From NCBI GenBank assembly GCA_013397935.1, contig VZRN01000227.1:1446623-1510622 (forward strand): a DNA stretch of 64,000 nt, written 5' to 3'. Source of the DNA: Dasyornis broadbenti. Its lineage: Eukaryota; Chordata; Aves; Passeriformes; Dasyornithidae. The position numbers were made by a program, and so were the translations under genes. Positions 24,606 through 37,518 of the stretch are shown piece by piece; the stretch's first letter is position 1; each line of letters opens with the position of its first letter. The notes under the pieces were generated by a model, which ran no database searches, was not told the DNA's origin, and saw nothing but the letters and a program-made list of their open reading frames with translations.

Positions 24606-24696
24606 AGTGTAATACACCATTACCTTCAGACTAATAAATTCATATTAAAAGAAAAGGTGAAGAAGACATTATATGTCATCCTGTTTAAACCTAAAG
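24606..24696 (+). pseudogene. Second MMP relic, exon 3 remnant
   Basis: The acceptor TTTTGTCACCTTGATTTTAG and donor AAAG/GTAGGT are both intact. Between them, TACACCATTACC and ATTAAAAGA match the start of MMP exon 3 (NYTPDLP...AIKRA). GGTGAAGAAGACATTATATG matches the G-E/Q-A-D-I-M end. The middle, with the V-W-S core, is deleted, leaving 91 of the usual 149 bp. Confidence 0.6.
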
Positions 24697-25404
24697 GTAG
24701 GTTACAGTAACTCTTCACGAAGTGATGAACACTTGCAGCATGCTTATGTTTGCAGGCATTTTCCAACACACAAAGGGAAATTCCAGTATCAACTGCTTTG
24801 GATGTACTTAGTACTATTTTTATGAGGCTATAAACAAAGCAGAACTTCCTAGACTGGAGAATAAAATATTTGTATATCGATGTGGATATTTTTTAACTTT
24901 CCTTCTAGGCAGTGATACAGATGCATCAGGAAGAGGTTACAAGGAGTCAAAAGGAACTCTAAGGAACTCACGGAATGTGACACCTCTGAACTCCTTCTAA
25001 CTGCAAAGTGAGGACACCAATACCAAAACAAGTTTCTAAAGGTGTTTGATTTTCCTGTGTTGGTGGTTTGTTTTTGTTGTCTGGTTGTTCAGTTTTTTGG
25101 GTTTTGTTTTGGTTTTGTTTGGCTGGAGATTTTCTTTTGTATATCAGCTGTCAAAAAGAAGGTTTTCTTCTTAGAGAAGTGATGAGAATCTTCCTGCTAC
25201 GTCACCTTCTCATGCAAGCACTGCTGAGGAATGACAACTTGTTTTGGTCTTAGCACGTACAGTGGATTTGAAAGTAAGTAAAGTTAACAGCAAAGAAAAA
25301 TACAAGGATTATTATCCTCTAGGTTCAAATTACACTTGCTTCTGGTTGAACTGAGTATGAGAACTGCCAGCTAAAATCCAATACGCATTTTACTACAAAA
25401 ACAA

Positions 25405-25525
25405 GAAAATTTTTTCTTTCCATTTGATGGATGTGCAGTTGTGCTAGCACATCTATAAGGATGTGAAGGAGAGGAAACAGGGGATTAGACTCACTGAGAT
25501 GAAGACGAACTTTGGACGATGGACT
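25405..25525 (+). pseudogene. Second MMP relic, exon 4 remnant
   Basis: One frame runs through the exon: FPFDG (25417-25431), four residues, LAH (25444-25452), an eroded loop, TH, then DEDELWTM (25498-25521). The spacing matches functional exon 4 (PFDG-x4-LAH ... THFDEDE-W) apart from one extra codon in the loop. Three in-frame stops interrupt it: TAA 25456, TAG 25486 and TGA 25495. The calcium and structural zinc ligands are partly retained, but splice sites are not clear. Confidence 0.82.
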
Positions 25526-26266
25526 ATGTCCCACAAGCTCTGTCATCTACCTCCTACAAGTAAAACCCTTCTGATGGTTTCCATGAGCTCTGGATCCTGT
25601 CCAGAATGATGAAGTGGCAAACCAGGAAGTGTAAAAATCCAAAATCACTTGCGTGCAGCAGCTAACAAACCTGTCATTCAGCGGGCAGGTCCTTCATTGA
25701 CCTTCAGCCAAAACTGGGGGTTTTCCACCAAGGATCTCATACTGCGGTAAGTGCTAAAGGGCTGAAGAGCAATCAGTTCAAAAGAATCCTCCTAGGAAGA
25801 ATTTTTACTGCTTCCTTCTATTTTTTGTTCTGATGTCAAGCAAGTTTATATGCTTGGAAGTTTTAGGGTTACTGCACATATTCTCAGCAGTTGTCATTCA
25901 TTAGCCCCTCTCAGAAACATTTTCCTCTGTCAAATATTTTTCTGTATGTGTCCCTGATTTCAGACCAAATTTGTTTTTCCCCAAGGAAATGAAGGGCCAG
26001 TACCCCGAGAAACTGCAGTCAAAAACATAACAGAATCCAAGGACAAAAGTTAAATAATCCCTTTTCTTTGTGCTATAAAGAAATGCAAAATAGATTATCA
26101 AAACTGTACCTTCTGGTCTAAAAATCCTAAATTCTTTGTGTTTGGTTTACTATAACGTATCAATGAAAGCAAAATTTGTTCTCATGACAAAACAATGTTT
26201 ATTATGAAACCTAAACGATACCTTCAAATCTGATATTAATCCTAATGTTTTTTTTCTTTTGTTAAG

Positions 26267-26405
26267 ACATGATCTGTTCAGTGGGATAAGATAACCCATG
26301 AATTTGACCATTTCCTTGGGCATGATAACAAAATAGAAAATTTTCAGCTCAGAGGAATTCTACCCTTTCTGCTGCGCCCTTGGGACAGAACACAGGTCTT
26401 ATATG
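26267..26405 (+). pseudogene. Second MMP relic, exon 5 remnant with mutated zinc motif
   Basis: A strong pyrimidine tract and AG precede 26267. GATCTGTTCAGTGG matches the NLFTV codons. The catalytic motif survives as H-E-F-D-H-F-L-G-H (26297-26323) in place of HEFGHxLGLAH, with Gly changed to Asp and the L-A codons lost. TCAGCTCAGAGGAATTCTAC resembles the ALMYP turn. The exon ends QVLYG (26393-26407), matching IQ-LYG, and the donor is GC instead of GT. Confidence 0.82.
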
Positions 26406-26898
26406 GCAAGCTGGACAGAAATGGTCCCCATGTGTATGGCTAAACTTCTCTCGTCCCCTGGAATGCATCATAGCATAATAGCATTTATTCTAATCTAAAA
26501 TTGGATGAATAACCTTCTGAGGCCTGGATGGATTATAATCATTATAGGTAAATGTAATATATAAATGTCCTTTAAGAATATTAGTCCTCATTAAAAATAA
26601 TAAAAAAAAAGTACTGAGAGTCCACTTCTCTAGTGAAAAAAACTTATATGTCCTCTGGAAAATTATCTCCAGAAAAGCACCTTTCACTGGATACCATTCT
26701 GGAACAAATCTAAGTATTTTGGTACATATGGAACATATTGAACAAAAATCCAGAATGCAGAATAGTGAATCATTTATATACAGTTATTTTTGCTCCAGCA
26801 AGAAAAAAAATATCCTGGTGTTATGTCTATTTACACAGTGACATTACTAAAAACTTTTAGATTAAGTTCACATTCCTCATGACAGTATTACTTTCTTC

Positions 26899-26942
26899 TG
26901 TTTCTTCTACCTCCCCTTCAGGTGTTTCTTCTACCTCCCCTT
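26899..26942 (+). repeat. Two-copy 24-bp direct repeat
   Basis: The 20-mer TGTTTCTTCTACCTCCCCTT occurs at 26899-26918 and again at 26923-26942. Confidence 0.9.
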
Positions 26943-29900
26943 TACCATATATTGTTGGGAAGGGATAGCTCAATAAACTGTTGATAAGCAGTGTGCCACC
27001 TCTACAAGCTAGATCTAAAATTATAGATCCCTATTCTGTATTTGGTCAAATTGTCTTAGGCTTACAAAAAGTTTTGTGAGCTCTGGCCTATTCTCTTTTT
27101 ATTTTTAAGGCAAATGAGTGTTTTGTCAGTGGATTTTCATGTCTGCTTCAAAGTTTTTCACACCTCTGGTTTTTCACACTCTTCAGGTTGTGTGAGTAGC
27201 AATGCTCTCAGTGAGCACCCAGCACCTTAAGACTCTCTCTAACACTACAGGAATGTTCCCAGTAATATGTGAATGAAGGACACAAACGATATTAAGATCC
27301 CTGCAATGGTTTGGCTAGTAAGTAATACCATGGGAATAATTACAGAGTGTTTATTTGAACCAGTTTTTTCCATGAGATTTTGATACAGTTCTCTCAAGCA
27401 AAAATAGATATAGATGTTTTCATTGTTCTGATGAAATTCACAAAATACCTCAAAGAAATACAGTAAGTTTTCTCCGGGATTAGCAGAAAATGCAGGCTTT
27501 GAAAGAGGAGTTGGCTGGCAAAAGTAATATTGAGTGAAAAGAAAAGGTGTAAGTGTAGTGGGTTTTTTACACGTACATTTCCCTTTGCAGAATACACCAA
27601 CTGGCTCCATCAGTCAGATGTCAATAGCCCCTTTAAAGTACTTCCACTGTGCTTGGAACAAAACCATGGTTGTTCTACACGGCTGCAGAATCTTAAAACT
27701 ACAAGCAGTCTGTTGAGGCCACTAACACACTGCAATCATTGCTGCAGAGCACAGGGAAGGAAAAGTAGATGTTCCTCAGCCATTTACATTGACATCACAT
27801 TGGTTTGTGGTCCCGAAAATCAATGCTGGCCTTGGTCCAGCACATGTTACTTCCTTAACCTCAACAACATTCATAGTCTGACATAATTCATAGGAACTGT
27901 GCGTAATTCTGGTTATCTTGCTTCTGTTGGCCTTAAACCCAACTGGGGAATGAAGCTCCAGTTCTCCAGAAAGAATGATAGATAAATGAGTGATGTCTTT
28001 TAACCTGCTTTTCTTAAAAGTAGCCTCAACAAGCAATCTGCTGCAACCTCAACTATCTTGGTGTTGGAGCATTTGCCCTACCTACTAAGCTGAATCTATT
28101 CACAATGGATACTTCCTTCCCCTTTGCCAGCATGACCCAAGCAGCTGTGGGGTGATATCACATCTTTCTTCAGCTCTTTCTTCTCTAGATCTGGCAAGTC
28201 CATTGTCTTGATCATTTCCACAAAAGTTGTGTTTCAGATAACATTCCTGCGGCTCAGCTCTCTGCCCCCTTTGGTTGGTTCGCACCTTTCTAGAGGTATG
28301 GTGTGTAAAACTTTATGTGAAACTCTCCTCAGAGATGTACCAGCACCTCTTGGGGCGGAACAATGATTTCATTTGTTTCACTTCCGGGACAATGTTTGCC
28401 TTTTTCAAAAGAGCAAAACACTCTTTTTATTCCCATTCATCTTGTAATCAACTATTAACCAGTTACTCATTATGCCTGGTGATGTGCAATATTTAACCAC
28501 AATCACAGCACATGATTTTAATTCCTTTTTAAACTGCACTGTTTGGCTGGATCTTGGAGGTCAAAGAATAGGTTTCCAACTAAAATGTGTATCACTGTCT
28601 GATTTAAAGTGCACCTGCAGATTTTTCAAGGCTTCACTGTTTCTGTCCATGATACTTGTTCTTCACATGAAATTATTCATTAAAAAATTCTCAACTTGAT
28701 TTTGATTCAGAACTCTACTATTTAAAATAATTTTTACAGTTGTGTTTTGTTTATGTCTGTGAATCCTTATGTCCATATTAATTCTTTACCTTTACATTTT
28801 GACTGCAAGGAACTATGTCTTTCTATATTTACTCCAAATGGGGATATAATAAACAATAAGCTTACTAGTCAAAGCCTCAACTAAACATAGATTTTAGCTT
28901 CCCTTGAGTCATCCTGTTAAAAATGCTGATATCAAAATTCTGTGCTCTGTTCCATATAGAAGAGTAGGCTGGGGCACTCAAGTTCATTGAGGTCCCATCA
29001 CTATGAACGAGACTCTAATATAAACAATTCCAGTTTTTAATGATAGACTTAACTAGGTCTGTTTTGTTTGGGTCTGCTAACACAGATAAGTCTAGTACCT
29101 CACATGTTCATTCTGAGCATTTTCCATGGCTCTCAAACAGGACTTTAGCATCATATAAGAGCCGTATTTAGATGTACATACAGAACACCAAACTAAGACA
29201 AAGTACTGAGGGAGGGAATGAGTGGTACTACATAGACTTCTTATCAATCTTACTGCTGACTTTTTAAAAATAGCTGTATATTTCTGCTGATAGAAGATAA
29301 TGTCTGTCTGTGCAAATTCCTTCATGCAGGGCTCCCATGGGTGGCATCTTTTGCTTACTCCTAAACATAATGGTTAATCACTGCACTGGGCCAAACACTG
29401 CCCCTCTGGACCTGGACTTACTAAGCTTTAACAAAACCAATCATGACGTCTGCTAATCTTCCTTGAGGATTTAAAAACTTCCAAGAATCTCCTTTAATCA
29501 GGTCATCAGAAAACAGCAAAGAACCTCTCTGCAGAGGGGTGTTCATGTCTTCCGCAGCCCAGGAGCTGACAACTCACATCCAGCAAGCAGAAACTGCAGA
29601 AATGTCCAAGCCAGGAGGAATACTCAGCTGCTGCTATGCTTCCTGTTGGAGGCTCAGGTCTGGAGAAGAAGTTTTGTCAGCTCAGTGCTGTGTGCTCTCC
29701 AGTGAGCTGTGGTGGGCAGTTAGTCCCTATCCCTTCACCAGTTTCCTATAGAGTCTTATACACCCTGTGGATGTCTGCAAACCACTCCTGGGATGGGGAC
29801 CACACCTGTGCTCTGGTCAGCAGTAACCGAGGCACACTGGGGCTGAGCTTGTACAGGGTCATGCTGTTGCCATGGGGGAAGTAAACATTGTCAGTTTTTA

Positions 29901-32900
29901 TCAGATCTGCTGGGTTTCGCCAGCCTCTGTTTCAAGGCCACATTGCTACATTTCATGTGCACCGTGTTAATTGATTTGTTAAAATCACGTCTCTCATATA
30001 TTGTTGCTTTGTGATCTCTTCCTTCATTTTGCAGAGTTCAAAGGGTTTACTCACTCCTACCAAACTTCCACATGCCTCACATGACTCCAGCAGCTCTTTT
30101 TAAGGACATATTTGCTGTAGTATATTTTTTTCTCTTTACAGTAGCCATAGGTTCATTTATGGCTGTAATATTGAATTTAATAATTCTTGATCTTTTCAAA
30201 CACCTCAGAAACACTAAAGTGGGCGGCTATATAGTGTTTTCCTCTTCCATGGTTGCTCTTTTAAAGGCCATTGAGTTCATCTTCATCTGTGGAGCTTTAG
30301 CTATCTGCAGCTGAGATGGCCAGACAGAGTGAAAGTTGAAAGGCTAAGACAAGAAAGTGTGACAGGAGGGAAAAAACAACCTAAAACTGGAAGGAACCAG
30401 ATTGCTGTTGTTGCCCTCTAAGTCAAGTGATTAGGAAGGTGAGAAGTAAAAATAAACATCCCATAGAAGACCTTTGGTAGGGATTCTATAATCATTAAAA
30501 GCTAATGTAACTTTTATTGGTTTTTCCATGCTGTGTGAAAGAAGTCTGGCTGTTGGGAAGATTCTGGAAGCTGTGAAGAAGCTGATTAAAGTCCTAGCTC
30601 ACCGCAGACTGCCTCTAAGTACGTCACAGCCTGCAGCTTTTGCCGATCTAGCCCAGCTGAGCTGTGTGAATTGCTTGTCCATCCTCACCCACTCTGCAGC
30701 ATAGTAATGATGTAATAACCATGCTCTGTTTGTAAGGTAAAAATAATTTGAGAATAAACAGTTTTAAGTATTCAAGGTGTTGTATTAAAAAAAAAAATAA
30801 ATAAAACAAAAAACCAATTAAGAATCCTAGAAAAACACACCAGTTTTGCTCCTGCCTTAGCATAAGGCCACAGCTATGTTCCCTGTCAAACTAGAGCAGA
30901 TGCATGGTTTTGAGGTCTCTCAGATTCTGCTTCTACAAATCCACAGGCTTTTTCTAACTACCAAGTCATCTCATTCATACATTTGACAGCACCTTTAGCA
31001 GTCTGAAAAATGCATCTGTTAGCTAGTCACTGACCTTAGACTGAAAGTTCTCCCATTCATGACAGTGAAACGAAAGCTGTATTTTACAGTCTTTGTTAAT
31101 CTTCAAAAGATGTTAGTGGCAGCGAAGTACACTTGCCTAGTACAGAGGAGTTAAGCCAACCACAAAGAAGTTACACTGTAGTGTCATTGTCTGATGGTGG
31201 CTAGAAAACTGCTGAAAAAGATACACACTCATGTGCAAGTGGGTTGCCTTCCCAGTTCACTGAGGATGTGGGGATGACTTCCTGATCTCTGCAAGGATGA
31301 TTTACATCCCATGATAGCTCAGCCAAGTGAAGCCTTCACACAGTTCAATTGGTAAGTCAGTGAAGTTGCATGAGGTTACATCCCAAAAACAGAAACTGGC
31401 AGAAACTGGTTTCAAGAGGATTCATCATTACAAAAATTTTCCTTTCCACAATGAACAACAGAATTTTTCTCGTTAGGTGTAGGCACGCTCAGATATTTTC
31501 TCTCAGCAATTTCTCCTCCTGTGTATCTCCAACCATAAAATCTCACTGTTCAAGTGGCATAATGTCCCCTTAGCTGCTTAGTGTATCCATAAGCTGCTTG
31601 TTCACAATATGAAAAGTGTATTGCCATCCTGAGGTATACTGTGTCACACTTTGTTCCATTCATAACATTAAAATCTACCCATTTCACTTACCCTTATGTA
31701 TAGAGTCCTTAACGATAGAACATCTTTCTACATTCTTCCGTTACACTTGGCTTGCAAGTTAGGGTTGTGCTACTCTAAAATTGCATGTTGTGAACAGCCT
31801 GCTAGCATACGTGCACTCTATAAAAAATAAGTAAATAACCATGTCTTCTAATGTCACATGTTTCTCTTCAGTTTAAGCTCATATTACAAGACAAAATTGC
31901 AAAGAAATAAGGCACATACAAATTCATAAATAATATGTAGAAACAAAAGGATGACGGGAAATATCTTACTGCAACAGAGCCAAATTCTGTAGAGGTAGAA
32001 AAGATATTATAAGCTATTGAATAAACTACTAGAAAAGATAACCTGATAGTTATAGCTAGTAGGTCCAACAGAAAAAACTGTCAAATAAAAACAGCTGATC
32101 AAACATTAACCCAAATTTGCATCTTAACGATCTCTAGTACAAGCACGTAAAACATGCTTTCAGGAAACAATGCTCACAGATTTGACTTGGTGGGCATCTA
32201 TAGAATTGTATTATGACTAGCTGCAATTTTTGATTGGGCACTTATGGTTTAGGGGTTTTTTGAAGCCTCGGGGCAGGTAAGAGAAACCATGGCACAACTC
32301 CCCAGAAGCCCACTCCTCCTCTTGCAATTAATGTAACTGCCCTCAGTGTTTTAGGTCAGATGTCCTGAGTTAAACTAAAACAGTAAGAAATTGTTATTTC
32401 TTCACAAGAAACTATGATAATAAGGGAAGGAATTAAGTCTATCAATTCTGCAAATACTGGTGTCACCAAGGACACGATGCAATTGCTCTTTAAAGATCTG
32501 GCGCTACTGTTTATATTATGCGGAGAAAAAGCCGCCCTTGCTTGACAAAAACATTCACGTAATTGAAGTTATTACATTTTCTCCCAGGATTTAGGACGCT
32601 GTCATAATCCACAGTGCAACAGGTACAACAACCAACACCAGCTAATGTCCTGCTCTGGCCTGTACAGAGAGCACATCCCCACAGCAACACTGCTGGTTTC
32701 ACTGTGCACAGGCAAGGAATTCCCACTAATTGTAAGCTACAGAAAAATGGCTGTATTGCAACTGTGTAAAGCATACTGGGTTTGATTTTTTTTACTTCCT
32801 CCTTGTCACGGTACAGCCGTGGATTTGTTATTAGTGTGATGGAGTCAAACTCCTTCTACCCTCTGCAGAGAAATAACTGACAACTACCTCCAGAACAAGG

Positions 32901-35900
32901 CAGGCTGGGGCAAATTAATTCTTCCTGCAAAGGTGCTGCTTATTTGTAGAAAAAAAAGAAAAAGAAAATAAAACAAAAATAAACAAACATCCCCTCCCAA
33001 AAAACAAAAAAAAAGGAAAGTAGTCTATTATCCTCCTTCCATAAAAATTTAAACTCACATTATGTAACAATGCAAACTTGATTTACAGTAAACTTTTGGG
33101 ACACAGAGTGAGTACTGGAGTGAGTCTTCCTTCAGTGTGCAATCTCCTGTTGTTACACATTAATGTAATGGATAATAGAGGATTAATATATACAAAAGCC
33201 TATTGTTCCTGAGCTGTGATCAGCCATAGTCACCTGGCAGTGAAAATTACCTCTGGAGAAAATGTAATGATGTCAATTAGATTTTAAAAGGCCGGGGTGC
33301 TGGGTGTGCCTCCAGAAGTGTTCCACTCTGGACCAGGTGTGTGTTTCCAGCCTCCTAACCATCTGCACTTGCTGCACTTGGGTTCACACGGGGATCAGAT
33401 GGGCATGAGCCAACTGTGTCCCTTACAGATATGCTGAGCATTCCACTGATGATGCTCAGCCTGCTGGACCAGACCTGAGTTGGTCTGGGGACATCCCCCT
33501 CCCACATGGGCACCCAGGCCTCAGCACTCGCTGTTTCACCCTCTACAGCCACTTAACTCCTTCGTACATAGACTTTGGTTCAAGAGTTACTCAAATGGGG
33601 TTTGGTTAAGCAACCACTCAGGCTAGTAAGCAGCTACATTAAAAAAAATTTTTTTCTAAAGTCAGCAAAGCTTCTTTGTGACTCATTCCTCACCATCGAA
33701 GGTCTAACAGTCCTTATTTGGTTGTGCACTTTTAATGGTTGGGTTGCTTTTTAATGGTGCCAAAGTCAAAATCCACCATGTTGGAAAACTCAGTGTAACT
33801 TGCTTTGTGGGACGCAAAGGCTGCAACTCTGCTCAAGGAAGGAAAATTTTGGTGAAAGAAAACCTCAGTGGTATAACCAGGTTTACCAACAGTGATGTTA
33901 TTGTCTTTTTACTCAGTTACTGGAAACCAGACAGGGTAATAGAAAAGGACCTGTCGCACACCTGGAGTACCTGCCTGAGCAGCAAACAGCTTCCAGACAT
34001 GAATCAGTGCTGGGAATCAGGGATTATTTGAATAGAGACAATAACATGATCAAAACTGACAACTTCCAGGGGGAAAGATGGTGTACAAATTTTTTTACCT
34101 GTGTTCACATATATCTGGTTTCTGTCTTTTGCAATCCTCTTGGCTGAATCTCAGCTCTAATATACATTAGGTAAACAAGCTTCTGCACTGGTCTTATATT
34201 GACTACATTAAAATTCAACCTCACACCTTCCATACCAGAGCATAAAACCATGGAGGTAAGCCTGTGAGTCTTCCTTCAACTGTGTGTCTGTTTCCAATGC
34301 TTTACTGTGTGTCACTTTCCAATGAAGTCTTGTGTCAACCCTTTGGTATTTCAGGGCTGTTTAATTCTTCCATAGAAACAGGATTTTTACAAATCAGGCT
34401 AAACGTAAAATTTTAGCTGACGTAATTTATACTCTCAATACTTTTTCCAAAGACCTATACAAGTCCATGAGGGTCAACACAGACCAAGTCCTGCTGTGTC
34501 TATCCTGTCTTTCAAACCCTGGTCTCCATAATCACTGAAGCCCAAACTCACCACGCTGTCCAACACGAACAGACCCTTGCAGATCATCAGGATGAGTTGG
34601 GAAGAGCTTCAGACATTGACTGCTCCTCAGTTTGGGTTACAGTCAGTGCAGACAGAGTCCAGCACGTCTCCCATGCTGTTGTAGCTTCTCTGCCTGTCCT
34701 TGAAGCACCACTCCATGATCAATCTGTTTTCAGTGGAACTCTGCTGCTCAGTTTTGCTGCAGGAATTCCAGCAGTCTGAGGTTGCCTTAGTCCAAATGCT
34801 AAGTTAGGGGTTTCCTACATGGAGTGACATGGTTTTCCCAAGCCAAGATGTATGCAGTGTTCTACTTTACATGTTGCTTCAGTCATTTAAAGACAGTACT
34901 GAGACAGACACACAAATGGATGTGGACAGCCAGCTATAAAAAGTGAATTCACAAATGAAAGCTGACTATGCGAGGTTCTGTAGCTTTTCCTACCCAGCAA
35001 GGTATCAAACCATACTGCAGTGAAATGCAGCTGACTGATCTCTGGCCTTCTTCCCCTCCTCATGTCCTGTGCATTGCTTCTGGAGGACAGAAAGACTGCA
35101 TGCCACTAAAGGTTATGACTTCAATTTAAATTGAATAAAGCAAATTATTACGTAGAATTTTTTGGGAGAGCCACATCTGTTAGTGGGAGGAAAGAGAGAC
35201 TCCTTATCACTGACCACATGACCAGACAAATTAAAGAATTGAGGGTGTCTGAAGGTCACACATACAGGTAATATTTACAGGAAAGCCATTTCCCTTGTGC
35301 TTTGTTGCTCAAGATTATTATTGTAAAAACTTATCTCTAATTTGCATCTTTTTCCCACCCGATGTCCCAATTAAACTGTTATAAGTACAACGTGATTAGA
35401 GAAACAAAGCAAAGCATTTCTAGACACTGTGAGAAGATAGTAAATCCACAAGTTGAGATGTGGTAAGTTTGATTGCTTAATTATTACTGACATAGATGTG
35501 CTAGTTGTCATCACTTTGTTTGTGCTGAATGTGAACATCTAATCCCCTCCTCGGGCCTTTCCTCCCCTAAAGCAGTAGGATCTTGCGGAGAAATACCTCA
35601 ATGCTATTTGATCAGCCAAACAGGAGAGAAAAACTGGCTTGTCTTTCTCCTGAGACAAGCTGACGCACTGCAGAGGGGCCCTGGCAGGACCCTGGTGCCC
35701 ATGCAGGAATGACTGGAGGGTTTTACCATCACGCAGCCTGTAAAAGTGATACAGAGTCCTGTATACAGGCACCGAAATACTTCTTTGAAGAGAGACCCCT
35801 CAGGGGTAAAATCCATTAAAATGGACTGCAGAAGCCAGGAAGGTTCTGAGTCAGACTGCACCTTGCTGGACTTAGCCTCAGAAATTGCAATTCCAAAAAA

Positions 35901-36742
35901 AAAAAAAAAAAACCATTTTACGCTGCAAAAATATTTGCCGTGTTTGTATTTTATTTTTAGTTAGTCAAGTTGAGTAACCATATAACAGAACAAAACCAAT
36001 CATGTGCCCTGCAGATCATAAGAAAACAGGTCTATCCTGTTTGGTAGGACTTTAAATACAATATTGCATAATTCACAAGTGACCCAAACAAAACATTTCT
36101 CAGGAATTTTTGACCATTCTTTTTTGTTTGATATTCACTGCAGTAGGTAGACAACAGCCATCAGCTAATCAGCCATACAGCCACTTACTCACTACCCTGG
36201 GAGAGATTAGGAAGTGCAGACAGCTTAATAAGTGAAAGGACAGGGGTGGAGGTGGCGGGAAGCATTGCACAGGCTCACCACTTGCTGCAAACAGATTGAT
36301 GTCCTATCAGTCTCCAGACAATAACTGCCTTGGAAGACAACTCTCACCCCACCTCCTTCTTCTGCTAACCCAGTTTTAATACTGAGCATGACATTATATC
36401 ATGTGGAATATCCCTCTGGGGAATTCAGGTGAATTGTCCTGGATGTGTCCCTTCTCAGCCTCTTTCCCATGCAGCCTCTTCCATACACTGTGAGAGCAAA
36501 GTGTGAGCAGAGAAAGTCTTCACATTGTGGGAACACTTCACCAATTCCCAAAGCATGAGGGTGTTATTAACAACTGGTTAAGCCATAAATCCAAACACAG
36601 CACCATACAGACTGCTGTGAATAAATTTATTATATTCCAGATAGATCCATAACACTCACAAAGATATTTGAGCAGCTCTCGACTTGTAGGCATTCCGTTG
36701 CCTGCATTCAGATTGGGCAGAATTCAGCTGAGCCTTCTGGCC

Positions 36743-36798
36743 AAGTCAAATGAACAAGACAGAGTGATCAAAGTCAAATGACCAAGACAGAGTGATCA
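36743..36798 (+). repeat. Two-copy 28-bp tandem duplication
   Basis: A 28-bp unit, AAGTCAAATG(A/C)CAAGACAG and then AGTGATCA, is repeated head to tail with one mismatch, a recent local duplication. Confidence 0.92.
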
Positions 36799-37465
36799 TT
36801 CACTACTGAATCATTCAGTTCTGCTTCACTTTTTAATCCTAGTCATGCCCAAAGGAGGTTCTGGTATTATTTTTTACAGACGTATTTTTCTTTAGAGCTC
36901 AAAAGGTCTGGTGTCTGTCAGTGAGTTCCACATAACACATAGTTTCATGAAGTATCCTTGATCACAGCAGGGTTGCTCTCCCCAAAAATGTTACAGTGTA
37001 AACTTTTCCGTGGTAATGTTGTGAGTCTTCTTAATAGAATTTATGTCATGGCATACTTTTATCTTCACCCTGTGGCTACAGCAACTTCCATTATTAAATG
37101 TCTCTACAGTGTTACTTCTGATCTCCTTGAATTTTGTCTACACAGACCATACTCTCCAACATAGGCTTAGGTTTTCTGCTAAATACAAGTTACATGACTA
37201 TGATCTTTGTGCAAGAAATTATTTTTCCTAACCCATAAGTTTTTTTATCATTTAAGACCAAGACAAACAATAAAGTCTGAAAAATTCACACAGCTAAATC
37301 TAAAGAAACAGTAATGTGTTTTTTTATATTGATCTTATTAGAATTAGATTGATTCATGATGATTTTGAGCCCAAAGAAATGAAAATTCTCTTCACTGATT
37401 TTTTTTAGTTTCAATTTAAGCCTAATGTTCTTCAAAATCTTCTCTCTCTCTCTTTTTTTTTTTTT

Positions 37466-37518
37466 NNNNNNNNNNNNNNNNNNNNNNNNNNNNNNNNNNN
37501 NNNNNNNNNNNNNNNNNN
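37466..37518. other. Assembly gap
   Basis: 53 unresolved bases directly after a CT and poly-T run (37441-37465), suggesting that a simple repeat stopped assembly. Confidence 0.99.

Larger units (their letters stand above)
24606..26405 (+). pseudogene. Second decayed matrix metalloproteinase, exons 3-5
   Basis: Three remnants in correct order (24606, 25405, 26267), about 0.8 kb apart on the + strand, form the catalytic-domain part of a matrixin. They lie 10 kb after MMP20 exon 10 and 13 kb before MMP7 exon 1, so they cannot belong to either gene. The exon 4 remnant reads DEDELWTM, where MMP7 has DEDE-W and MMP20 has a WTM motif, so the closest relative is unclear. It may be a dead MMP7 duplicate or a distinct family member lost in birds. 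All exons have stops or deletions. I saw no convincing hemopexin exons after 26405, which fits an MMP7-like short protein, but absence in a relic is weak evidence. Confidence 0.8.

Noticed and set aside
27590..27700. Possible exon 6 of the second MMP relic (good acceptor, TGCTTGGAA match)
   Set aside because: Only one short block matches and no other hemopexin exons follow, so it was not called.
30072..30314. 80-codon hydrophobic frame containing GGYIVFSS, like an MMP last exon
   Set aside because: No pyrimidine tract or acceptor before it, and the rest does not match; T-rich chance frame.
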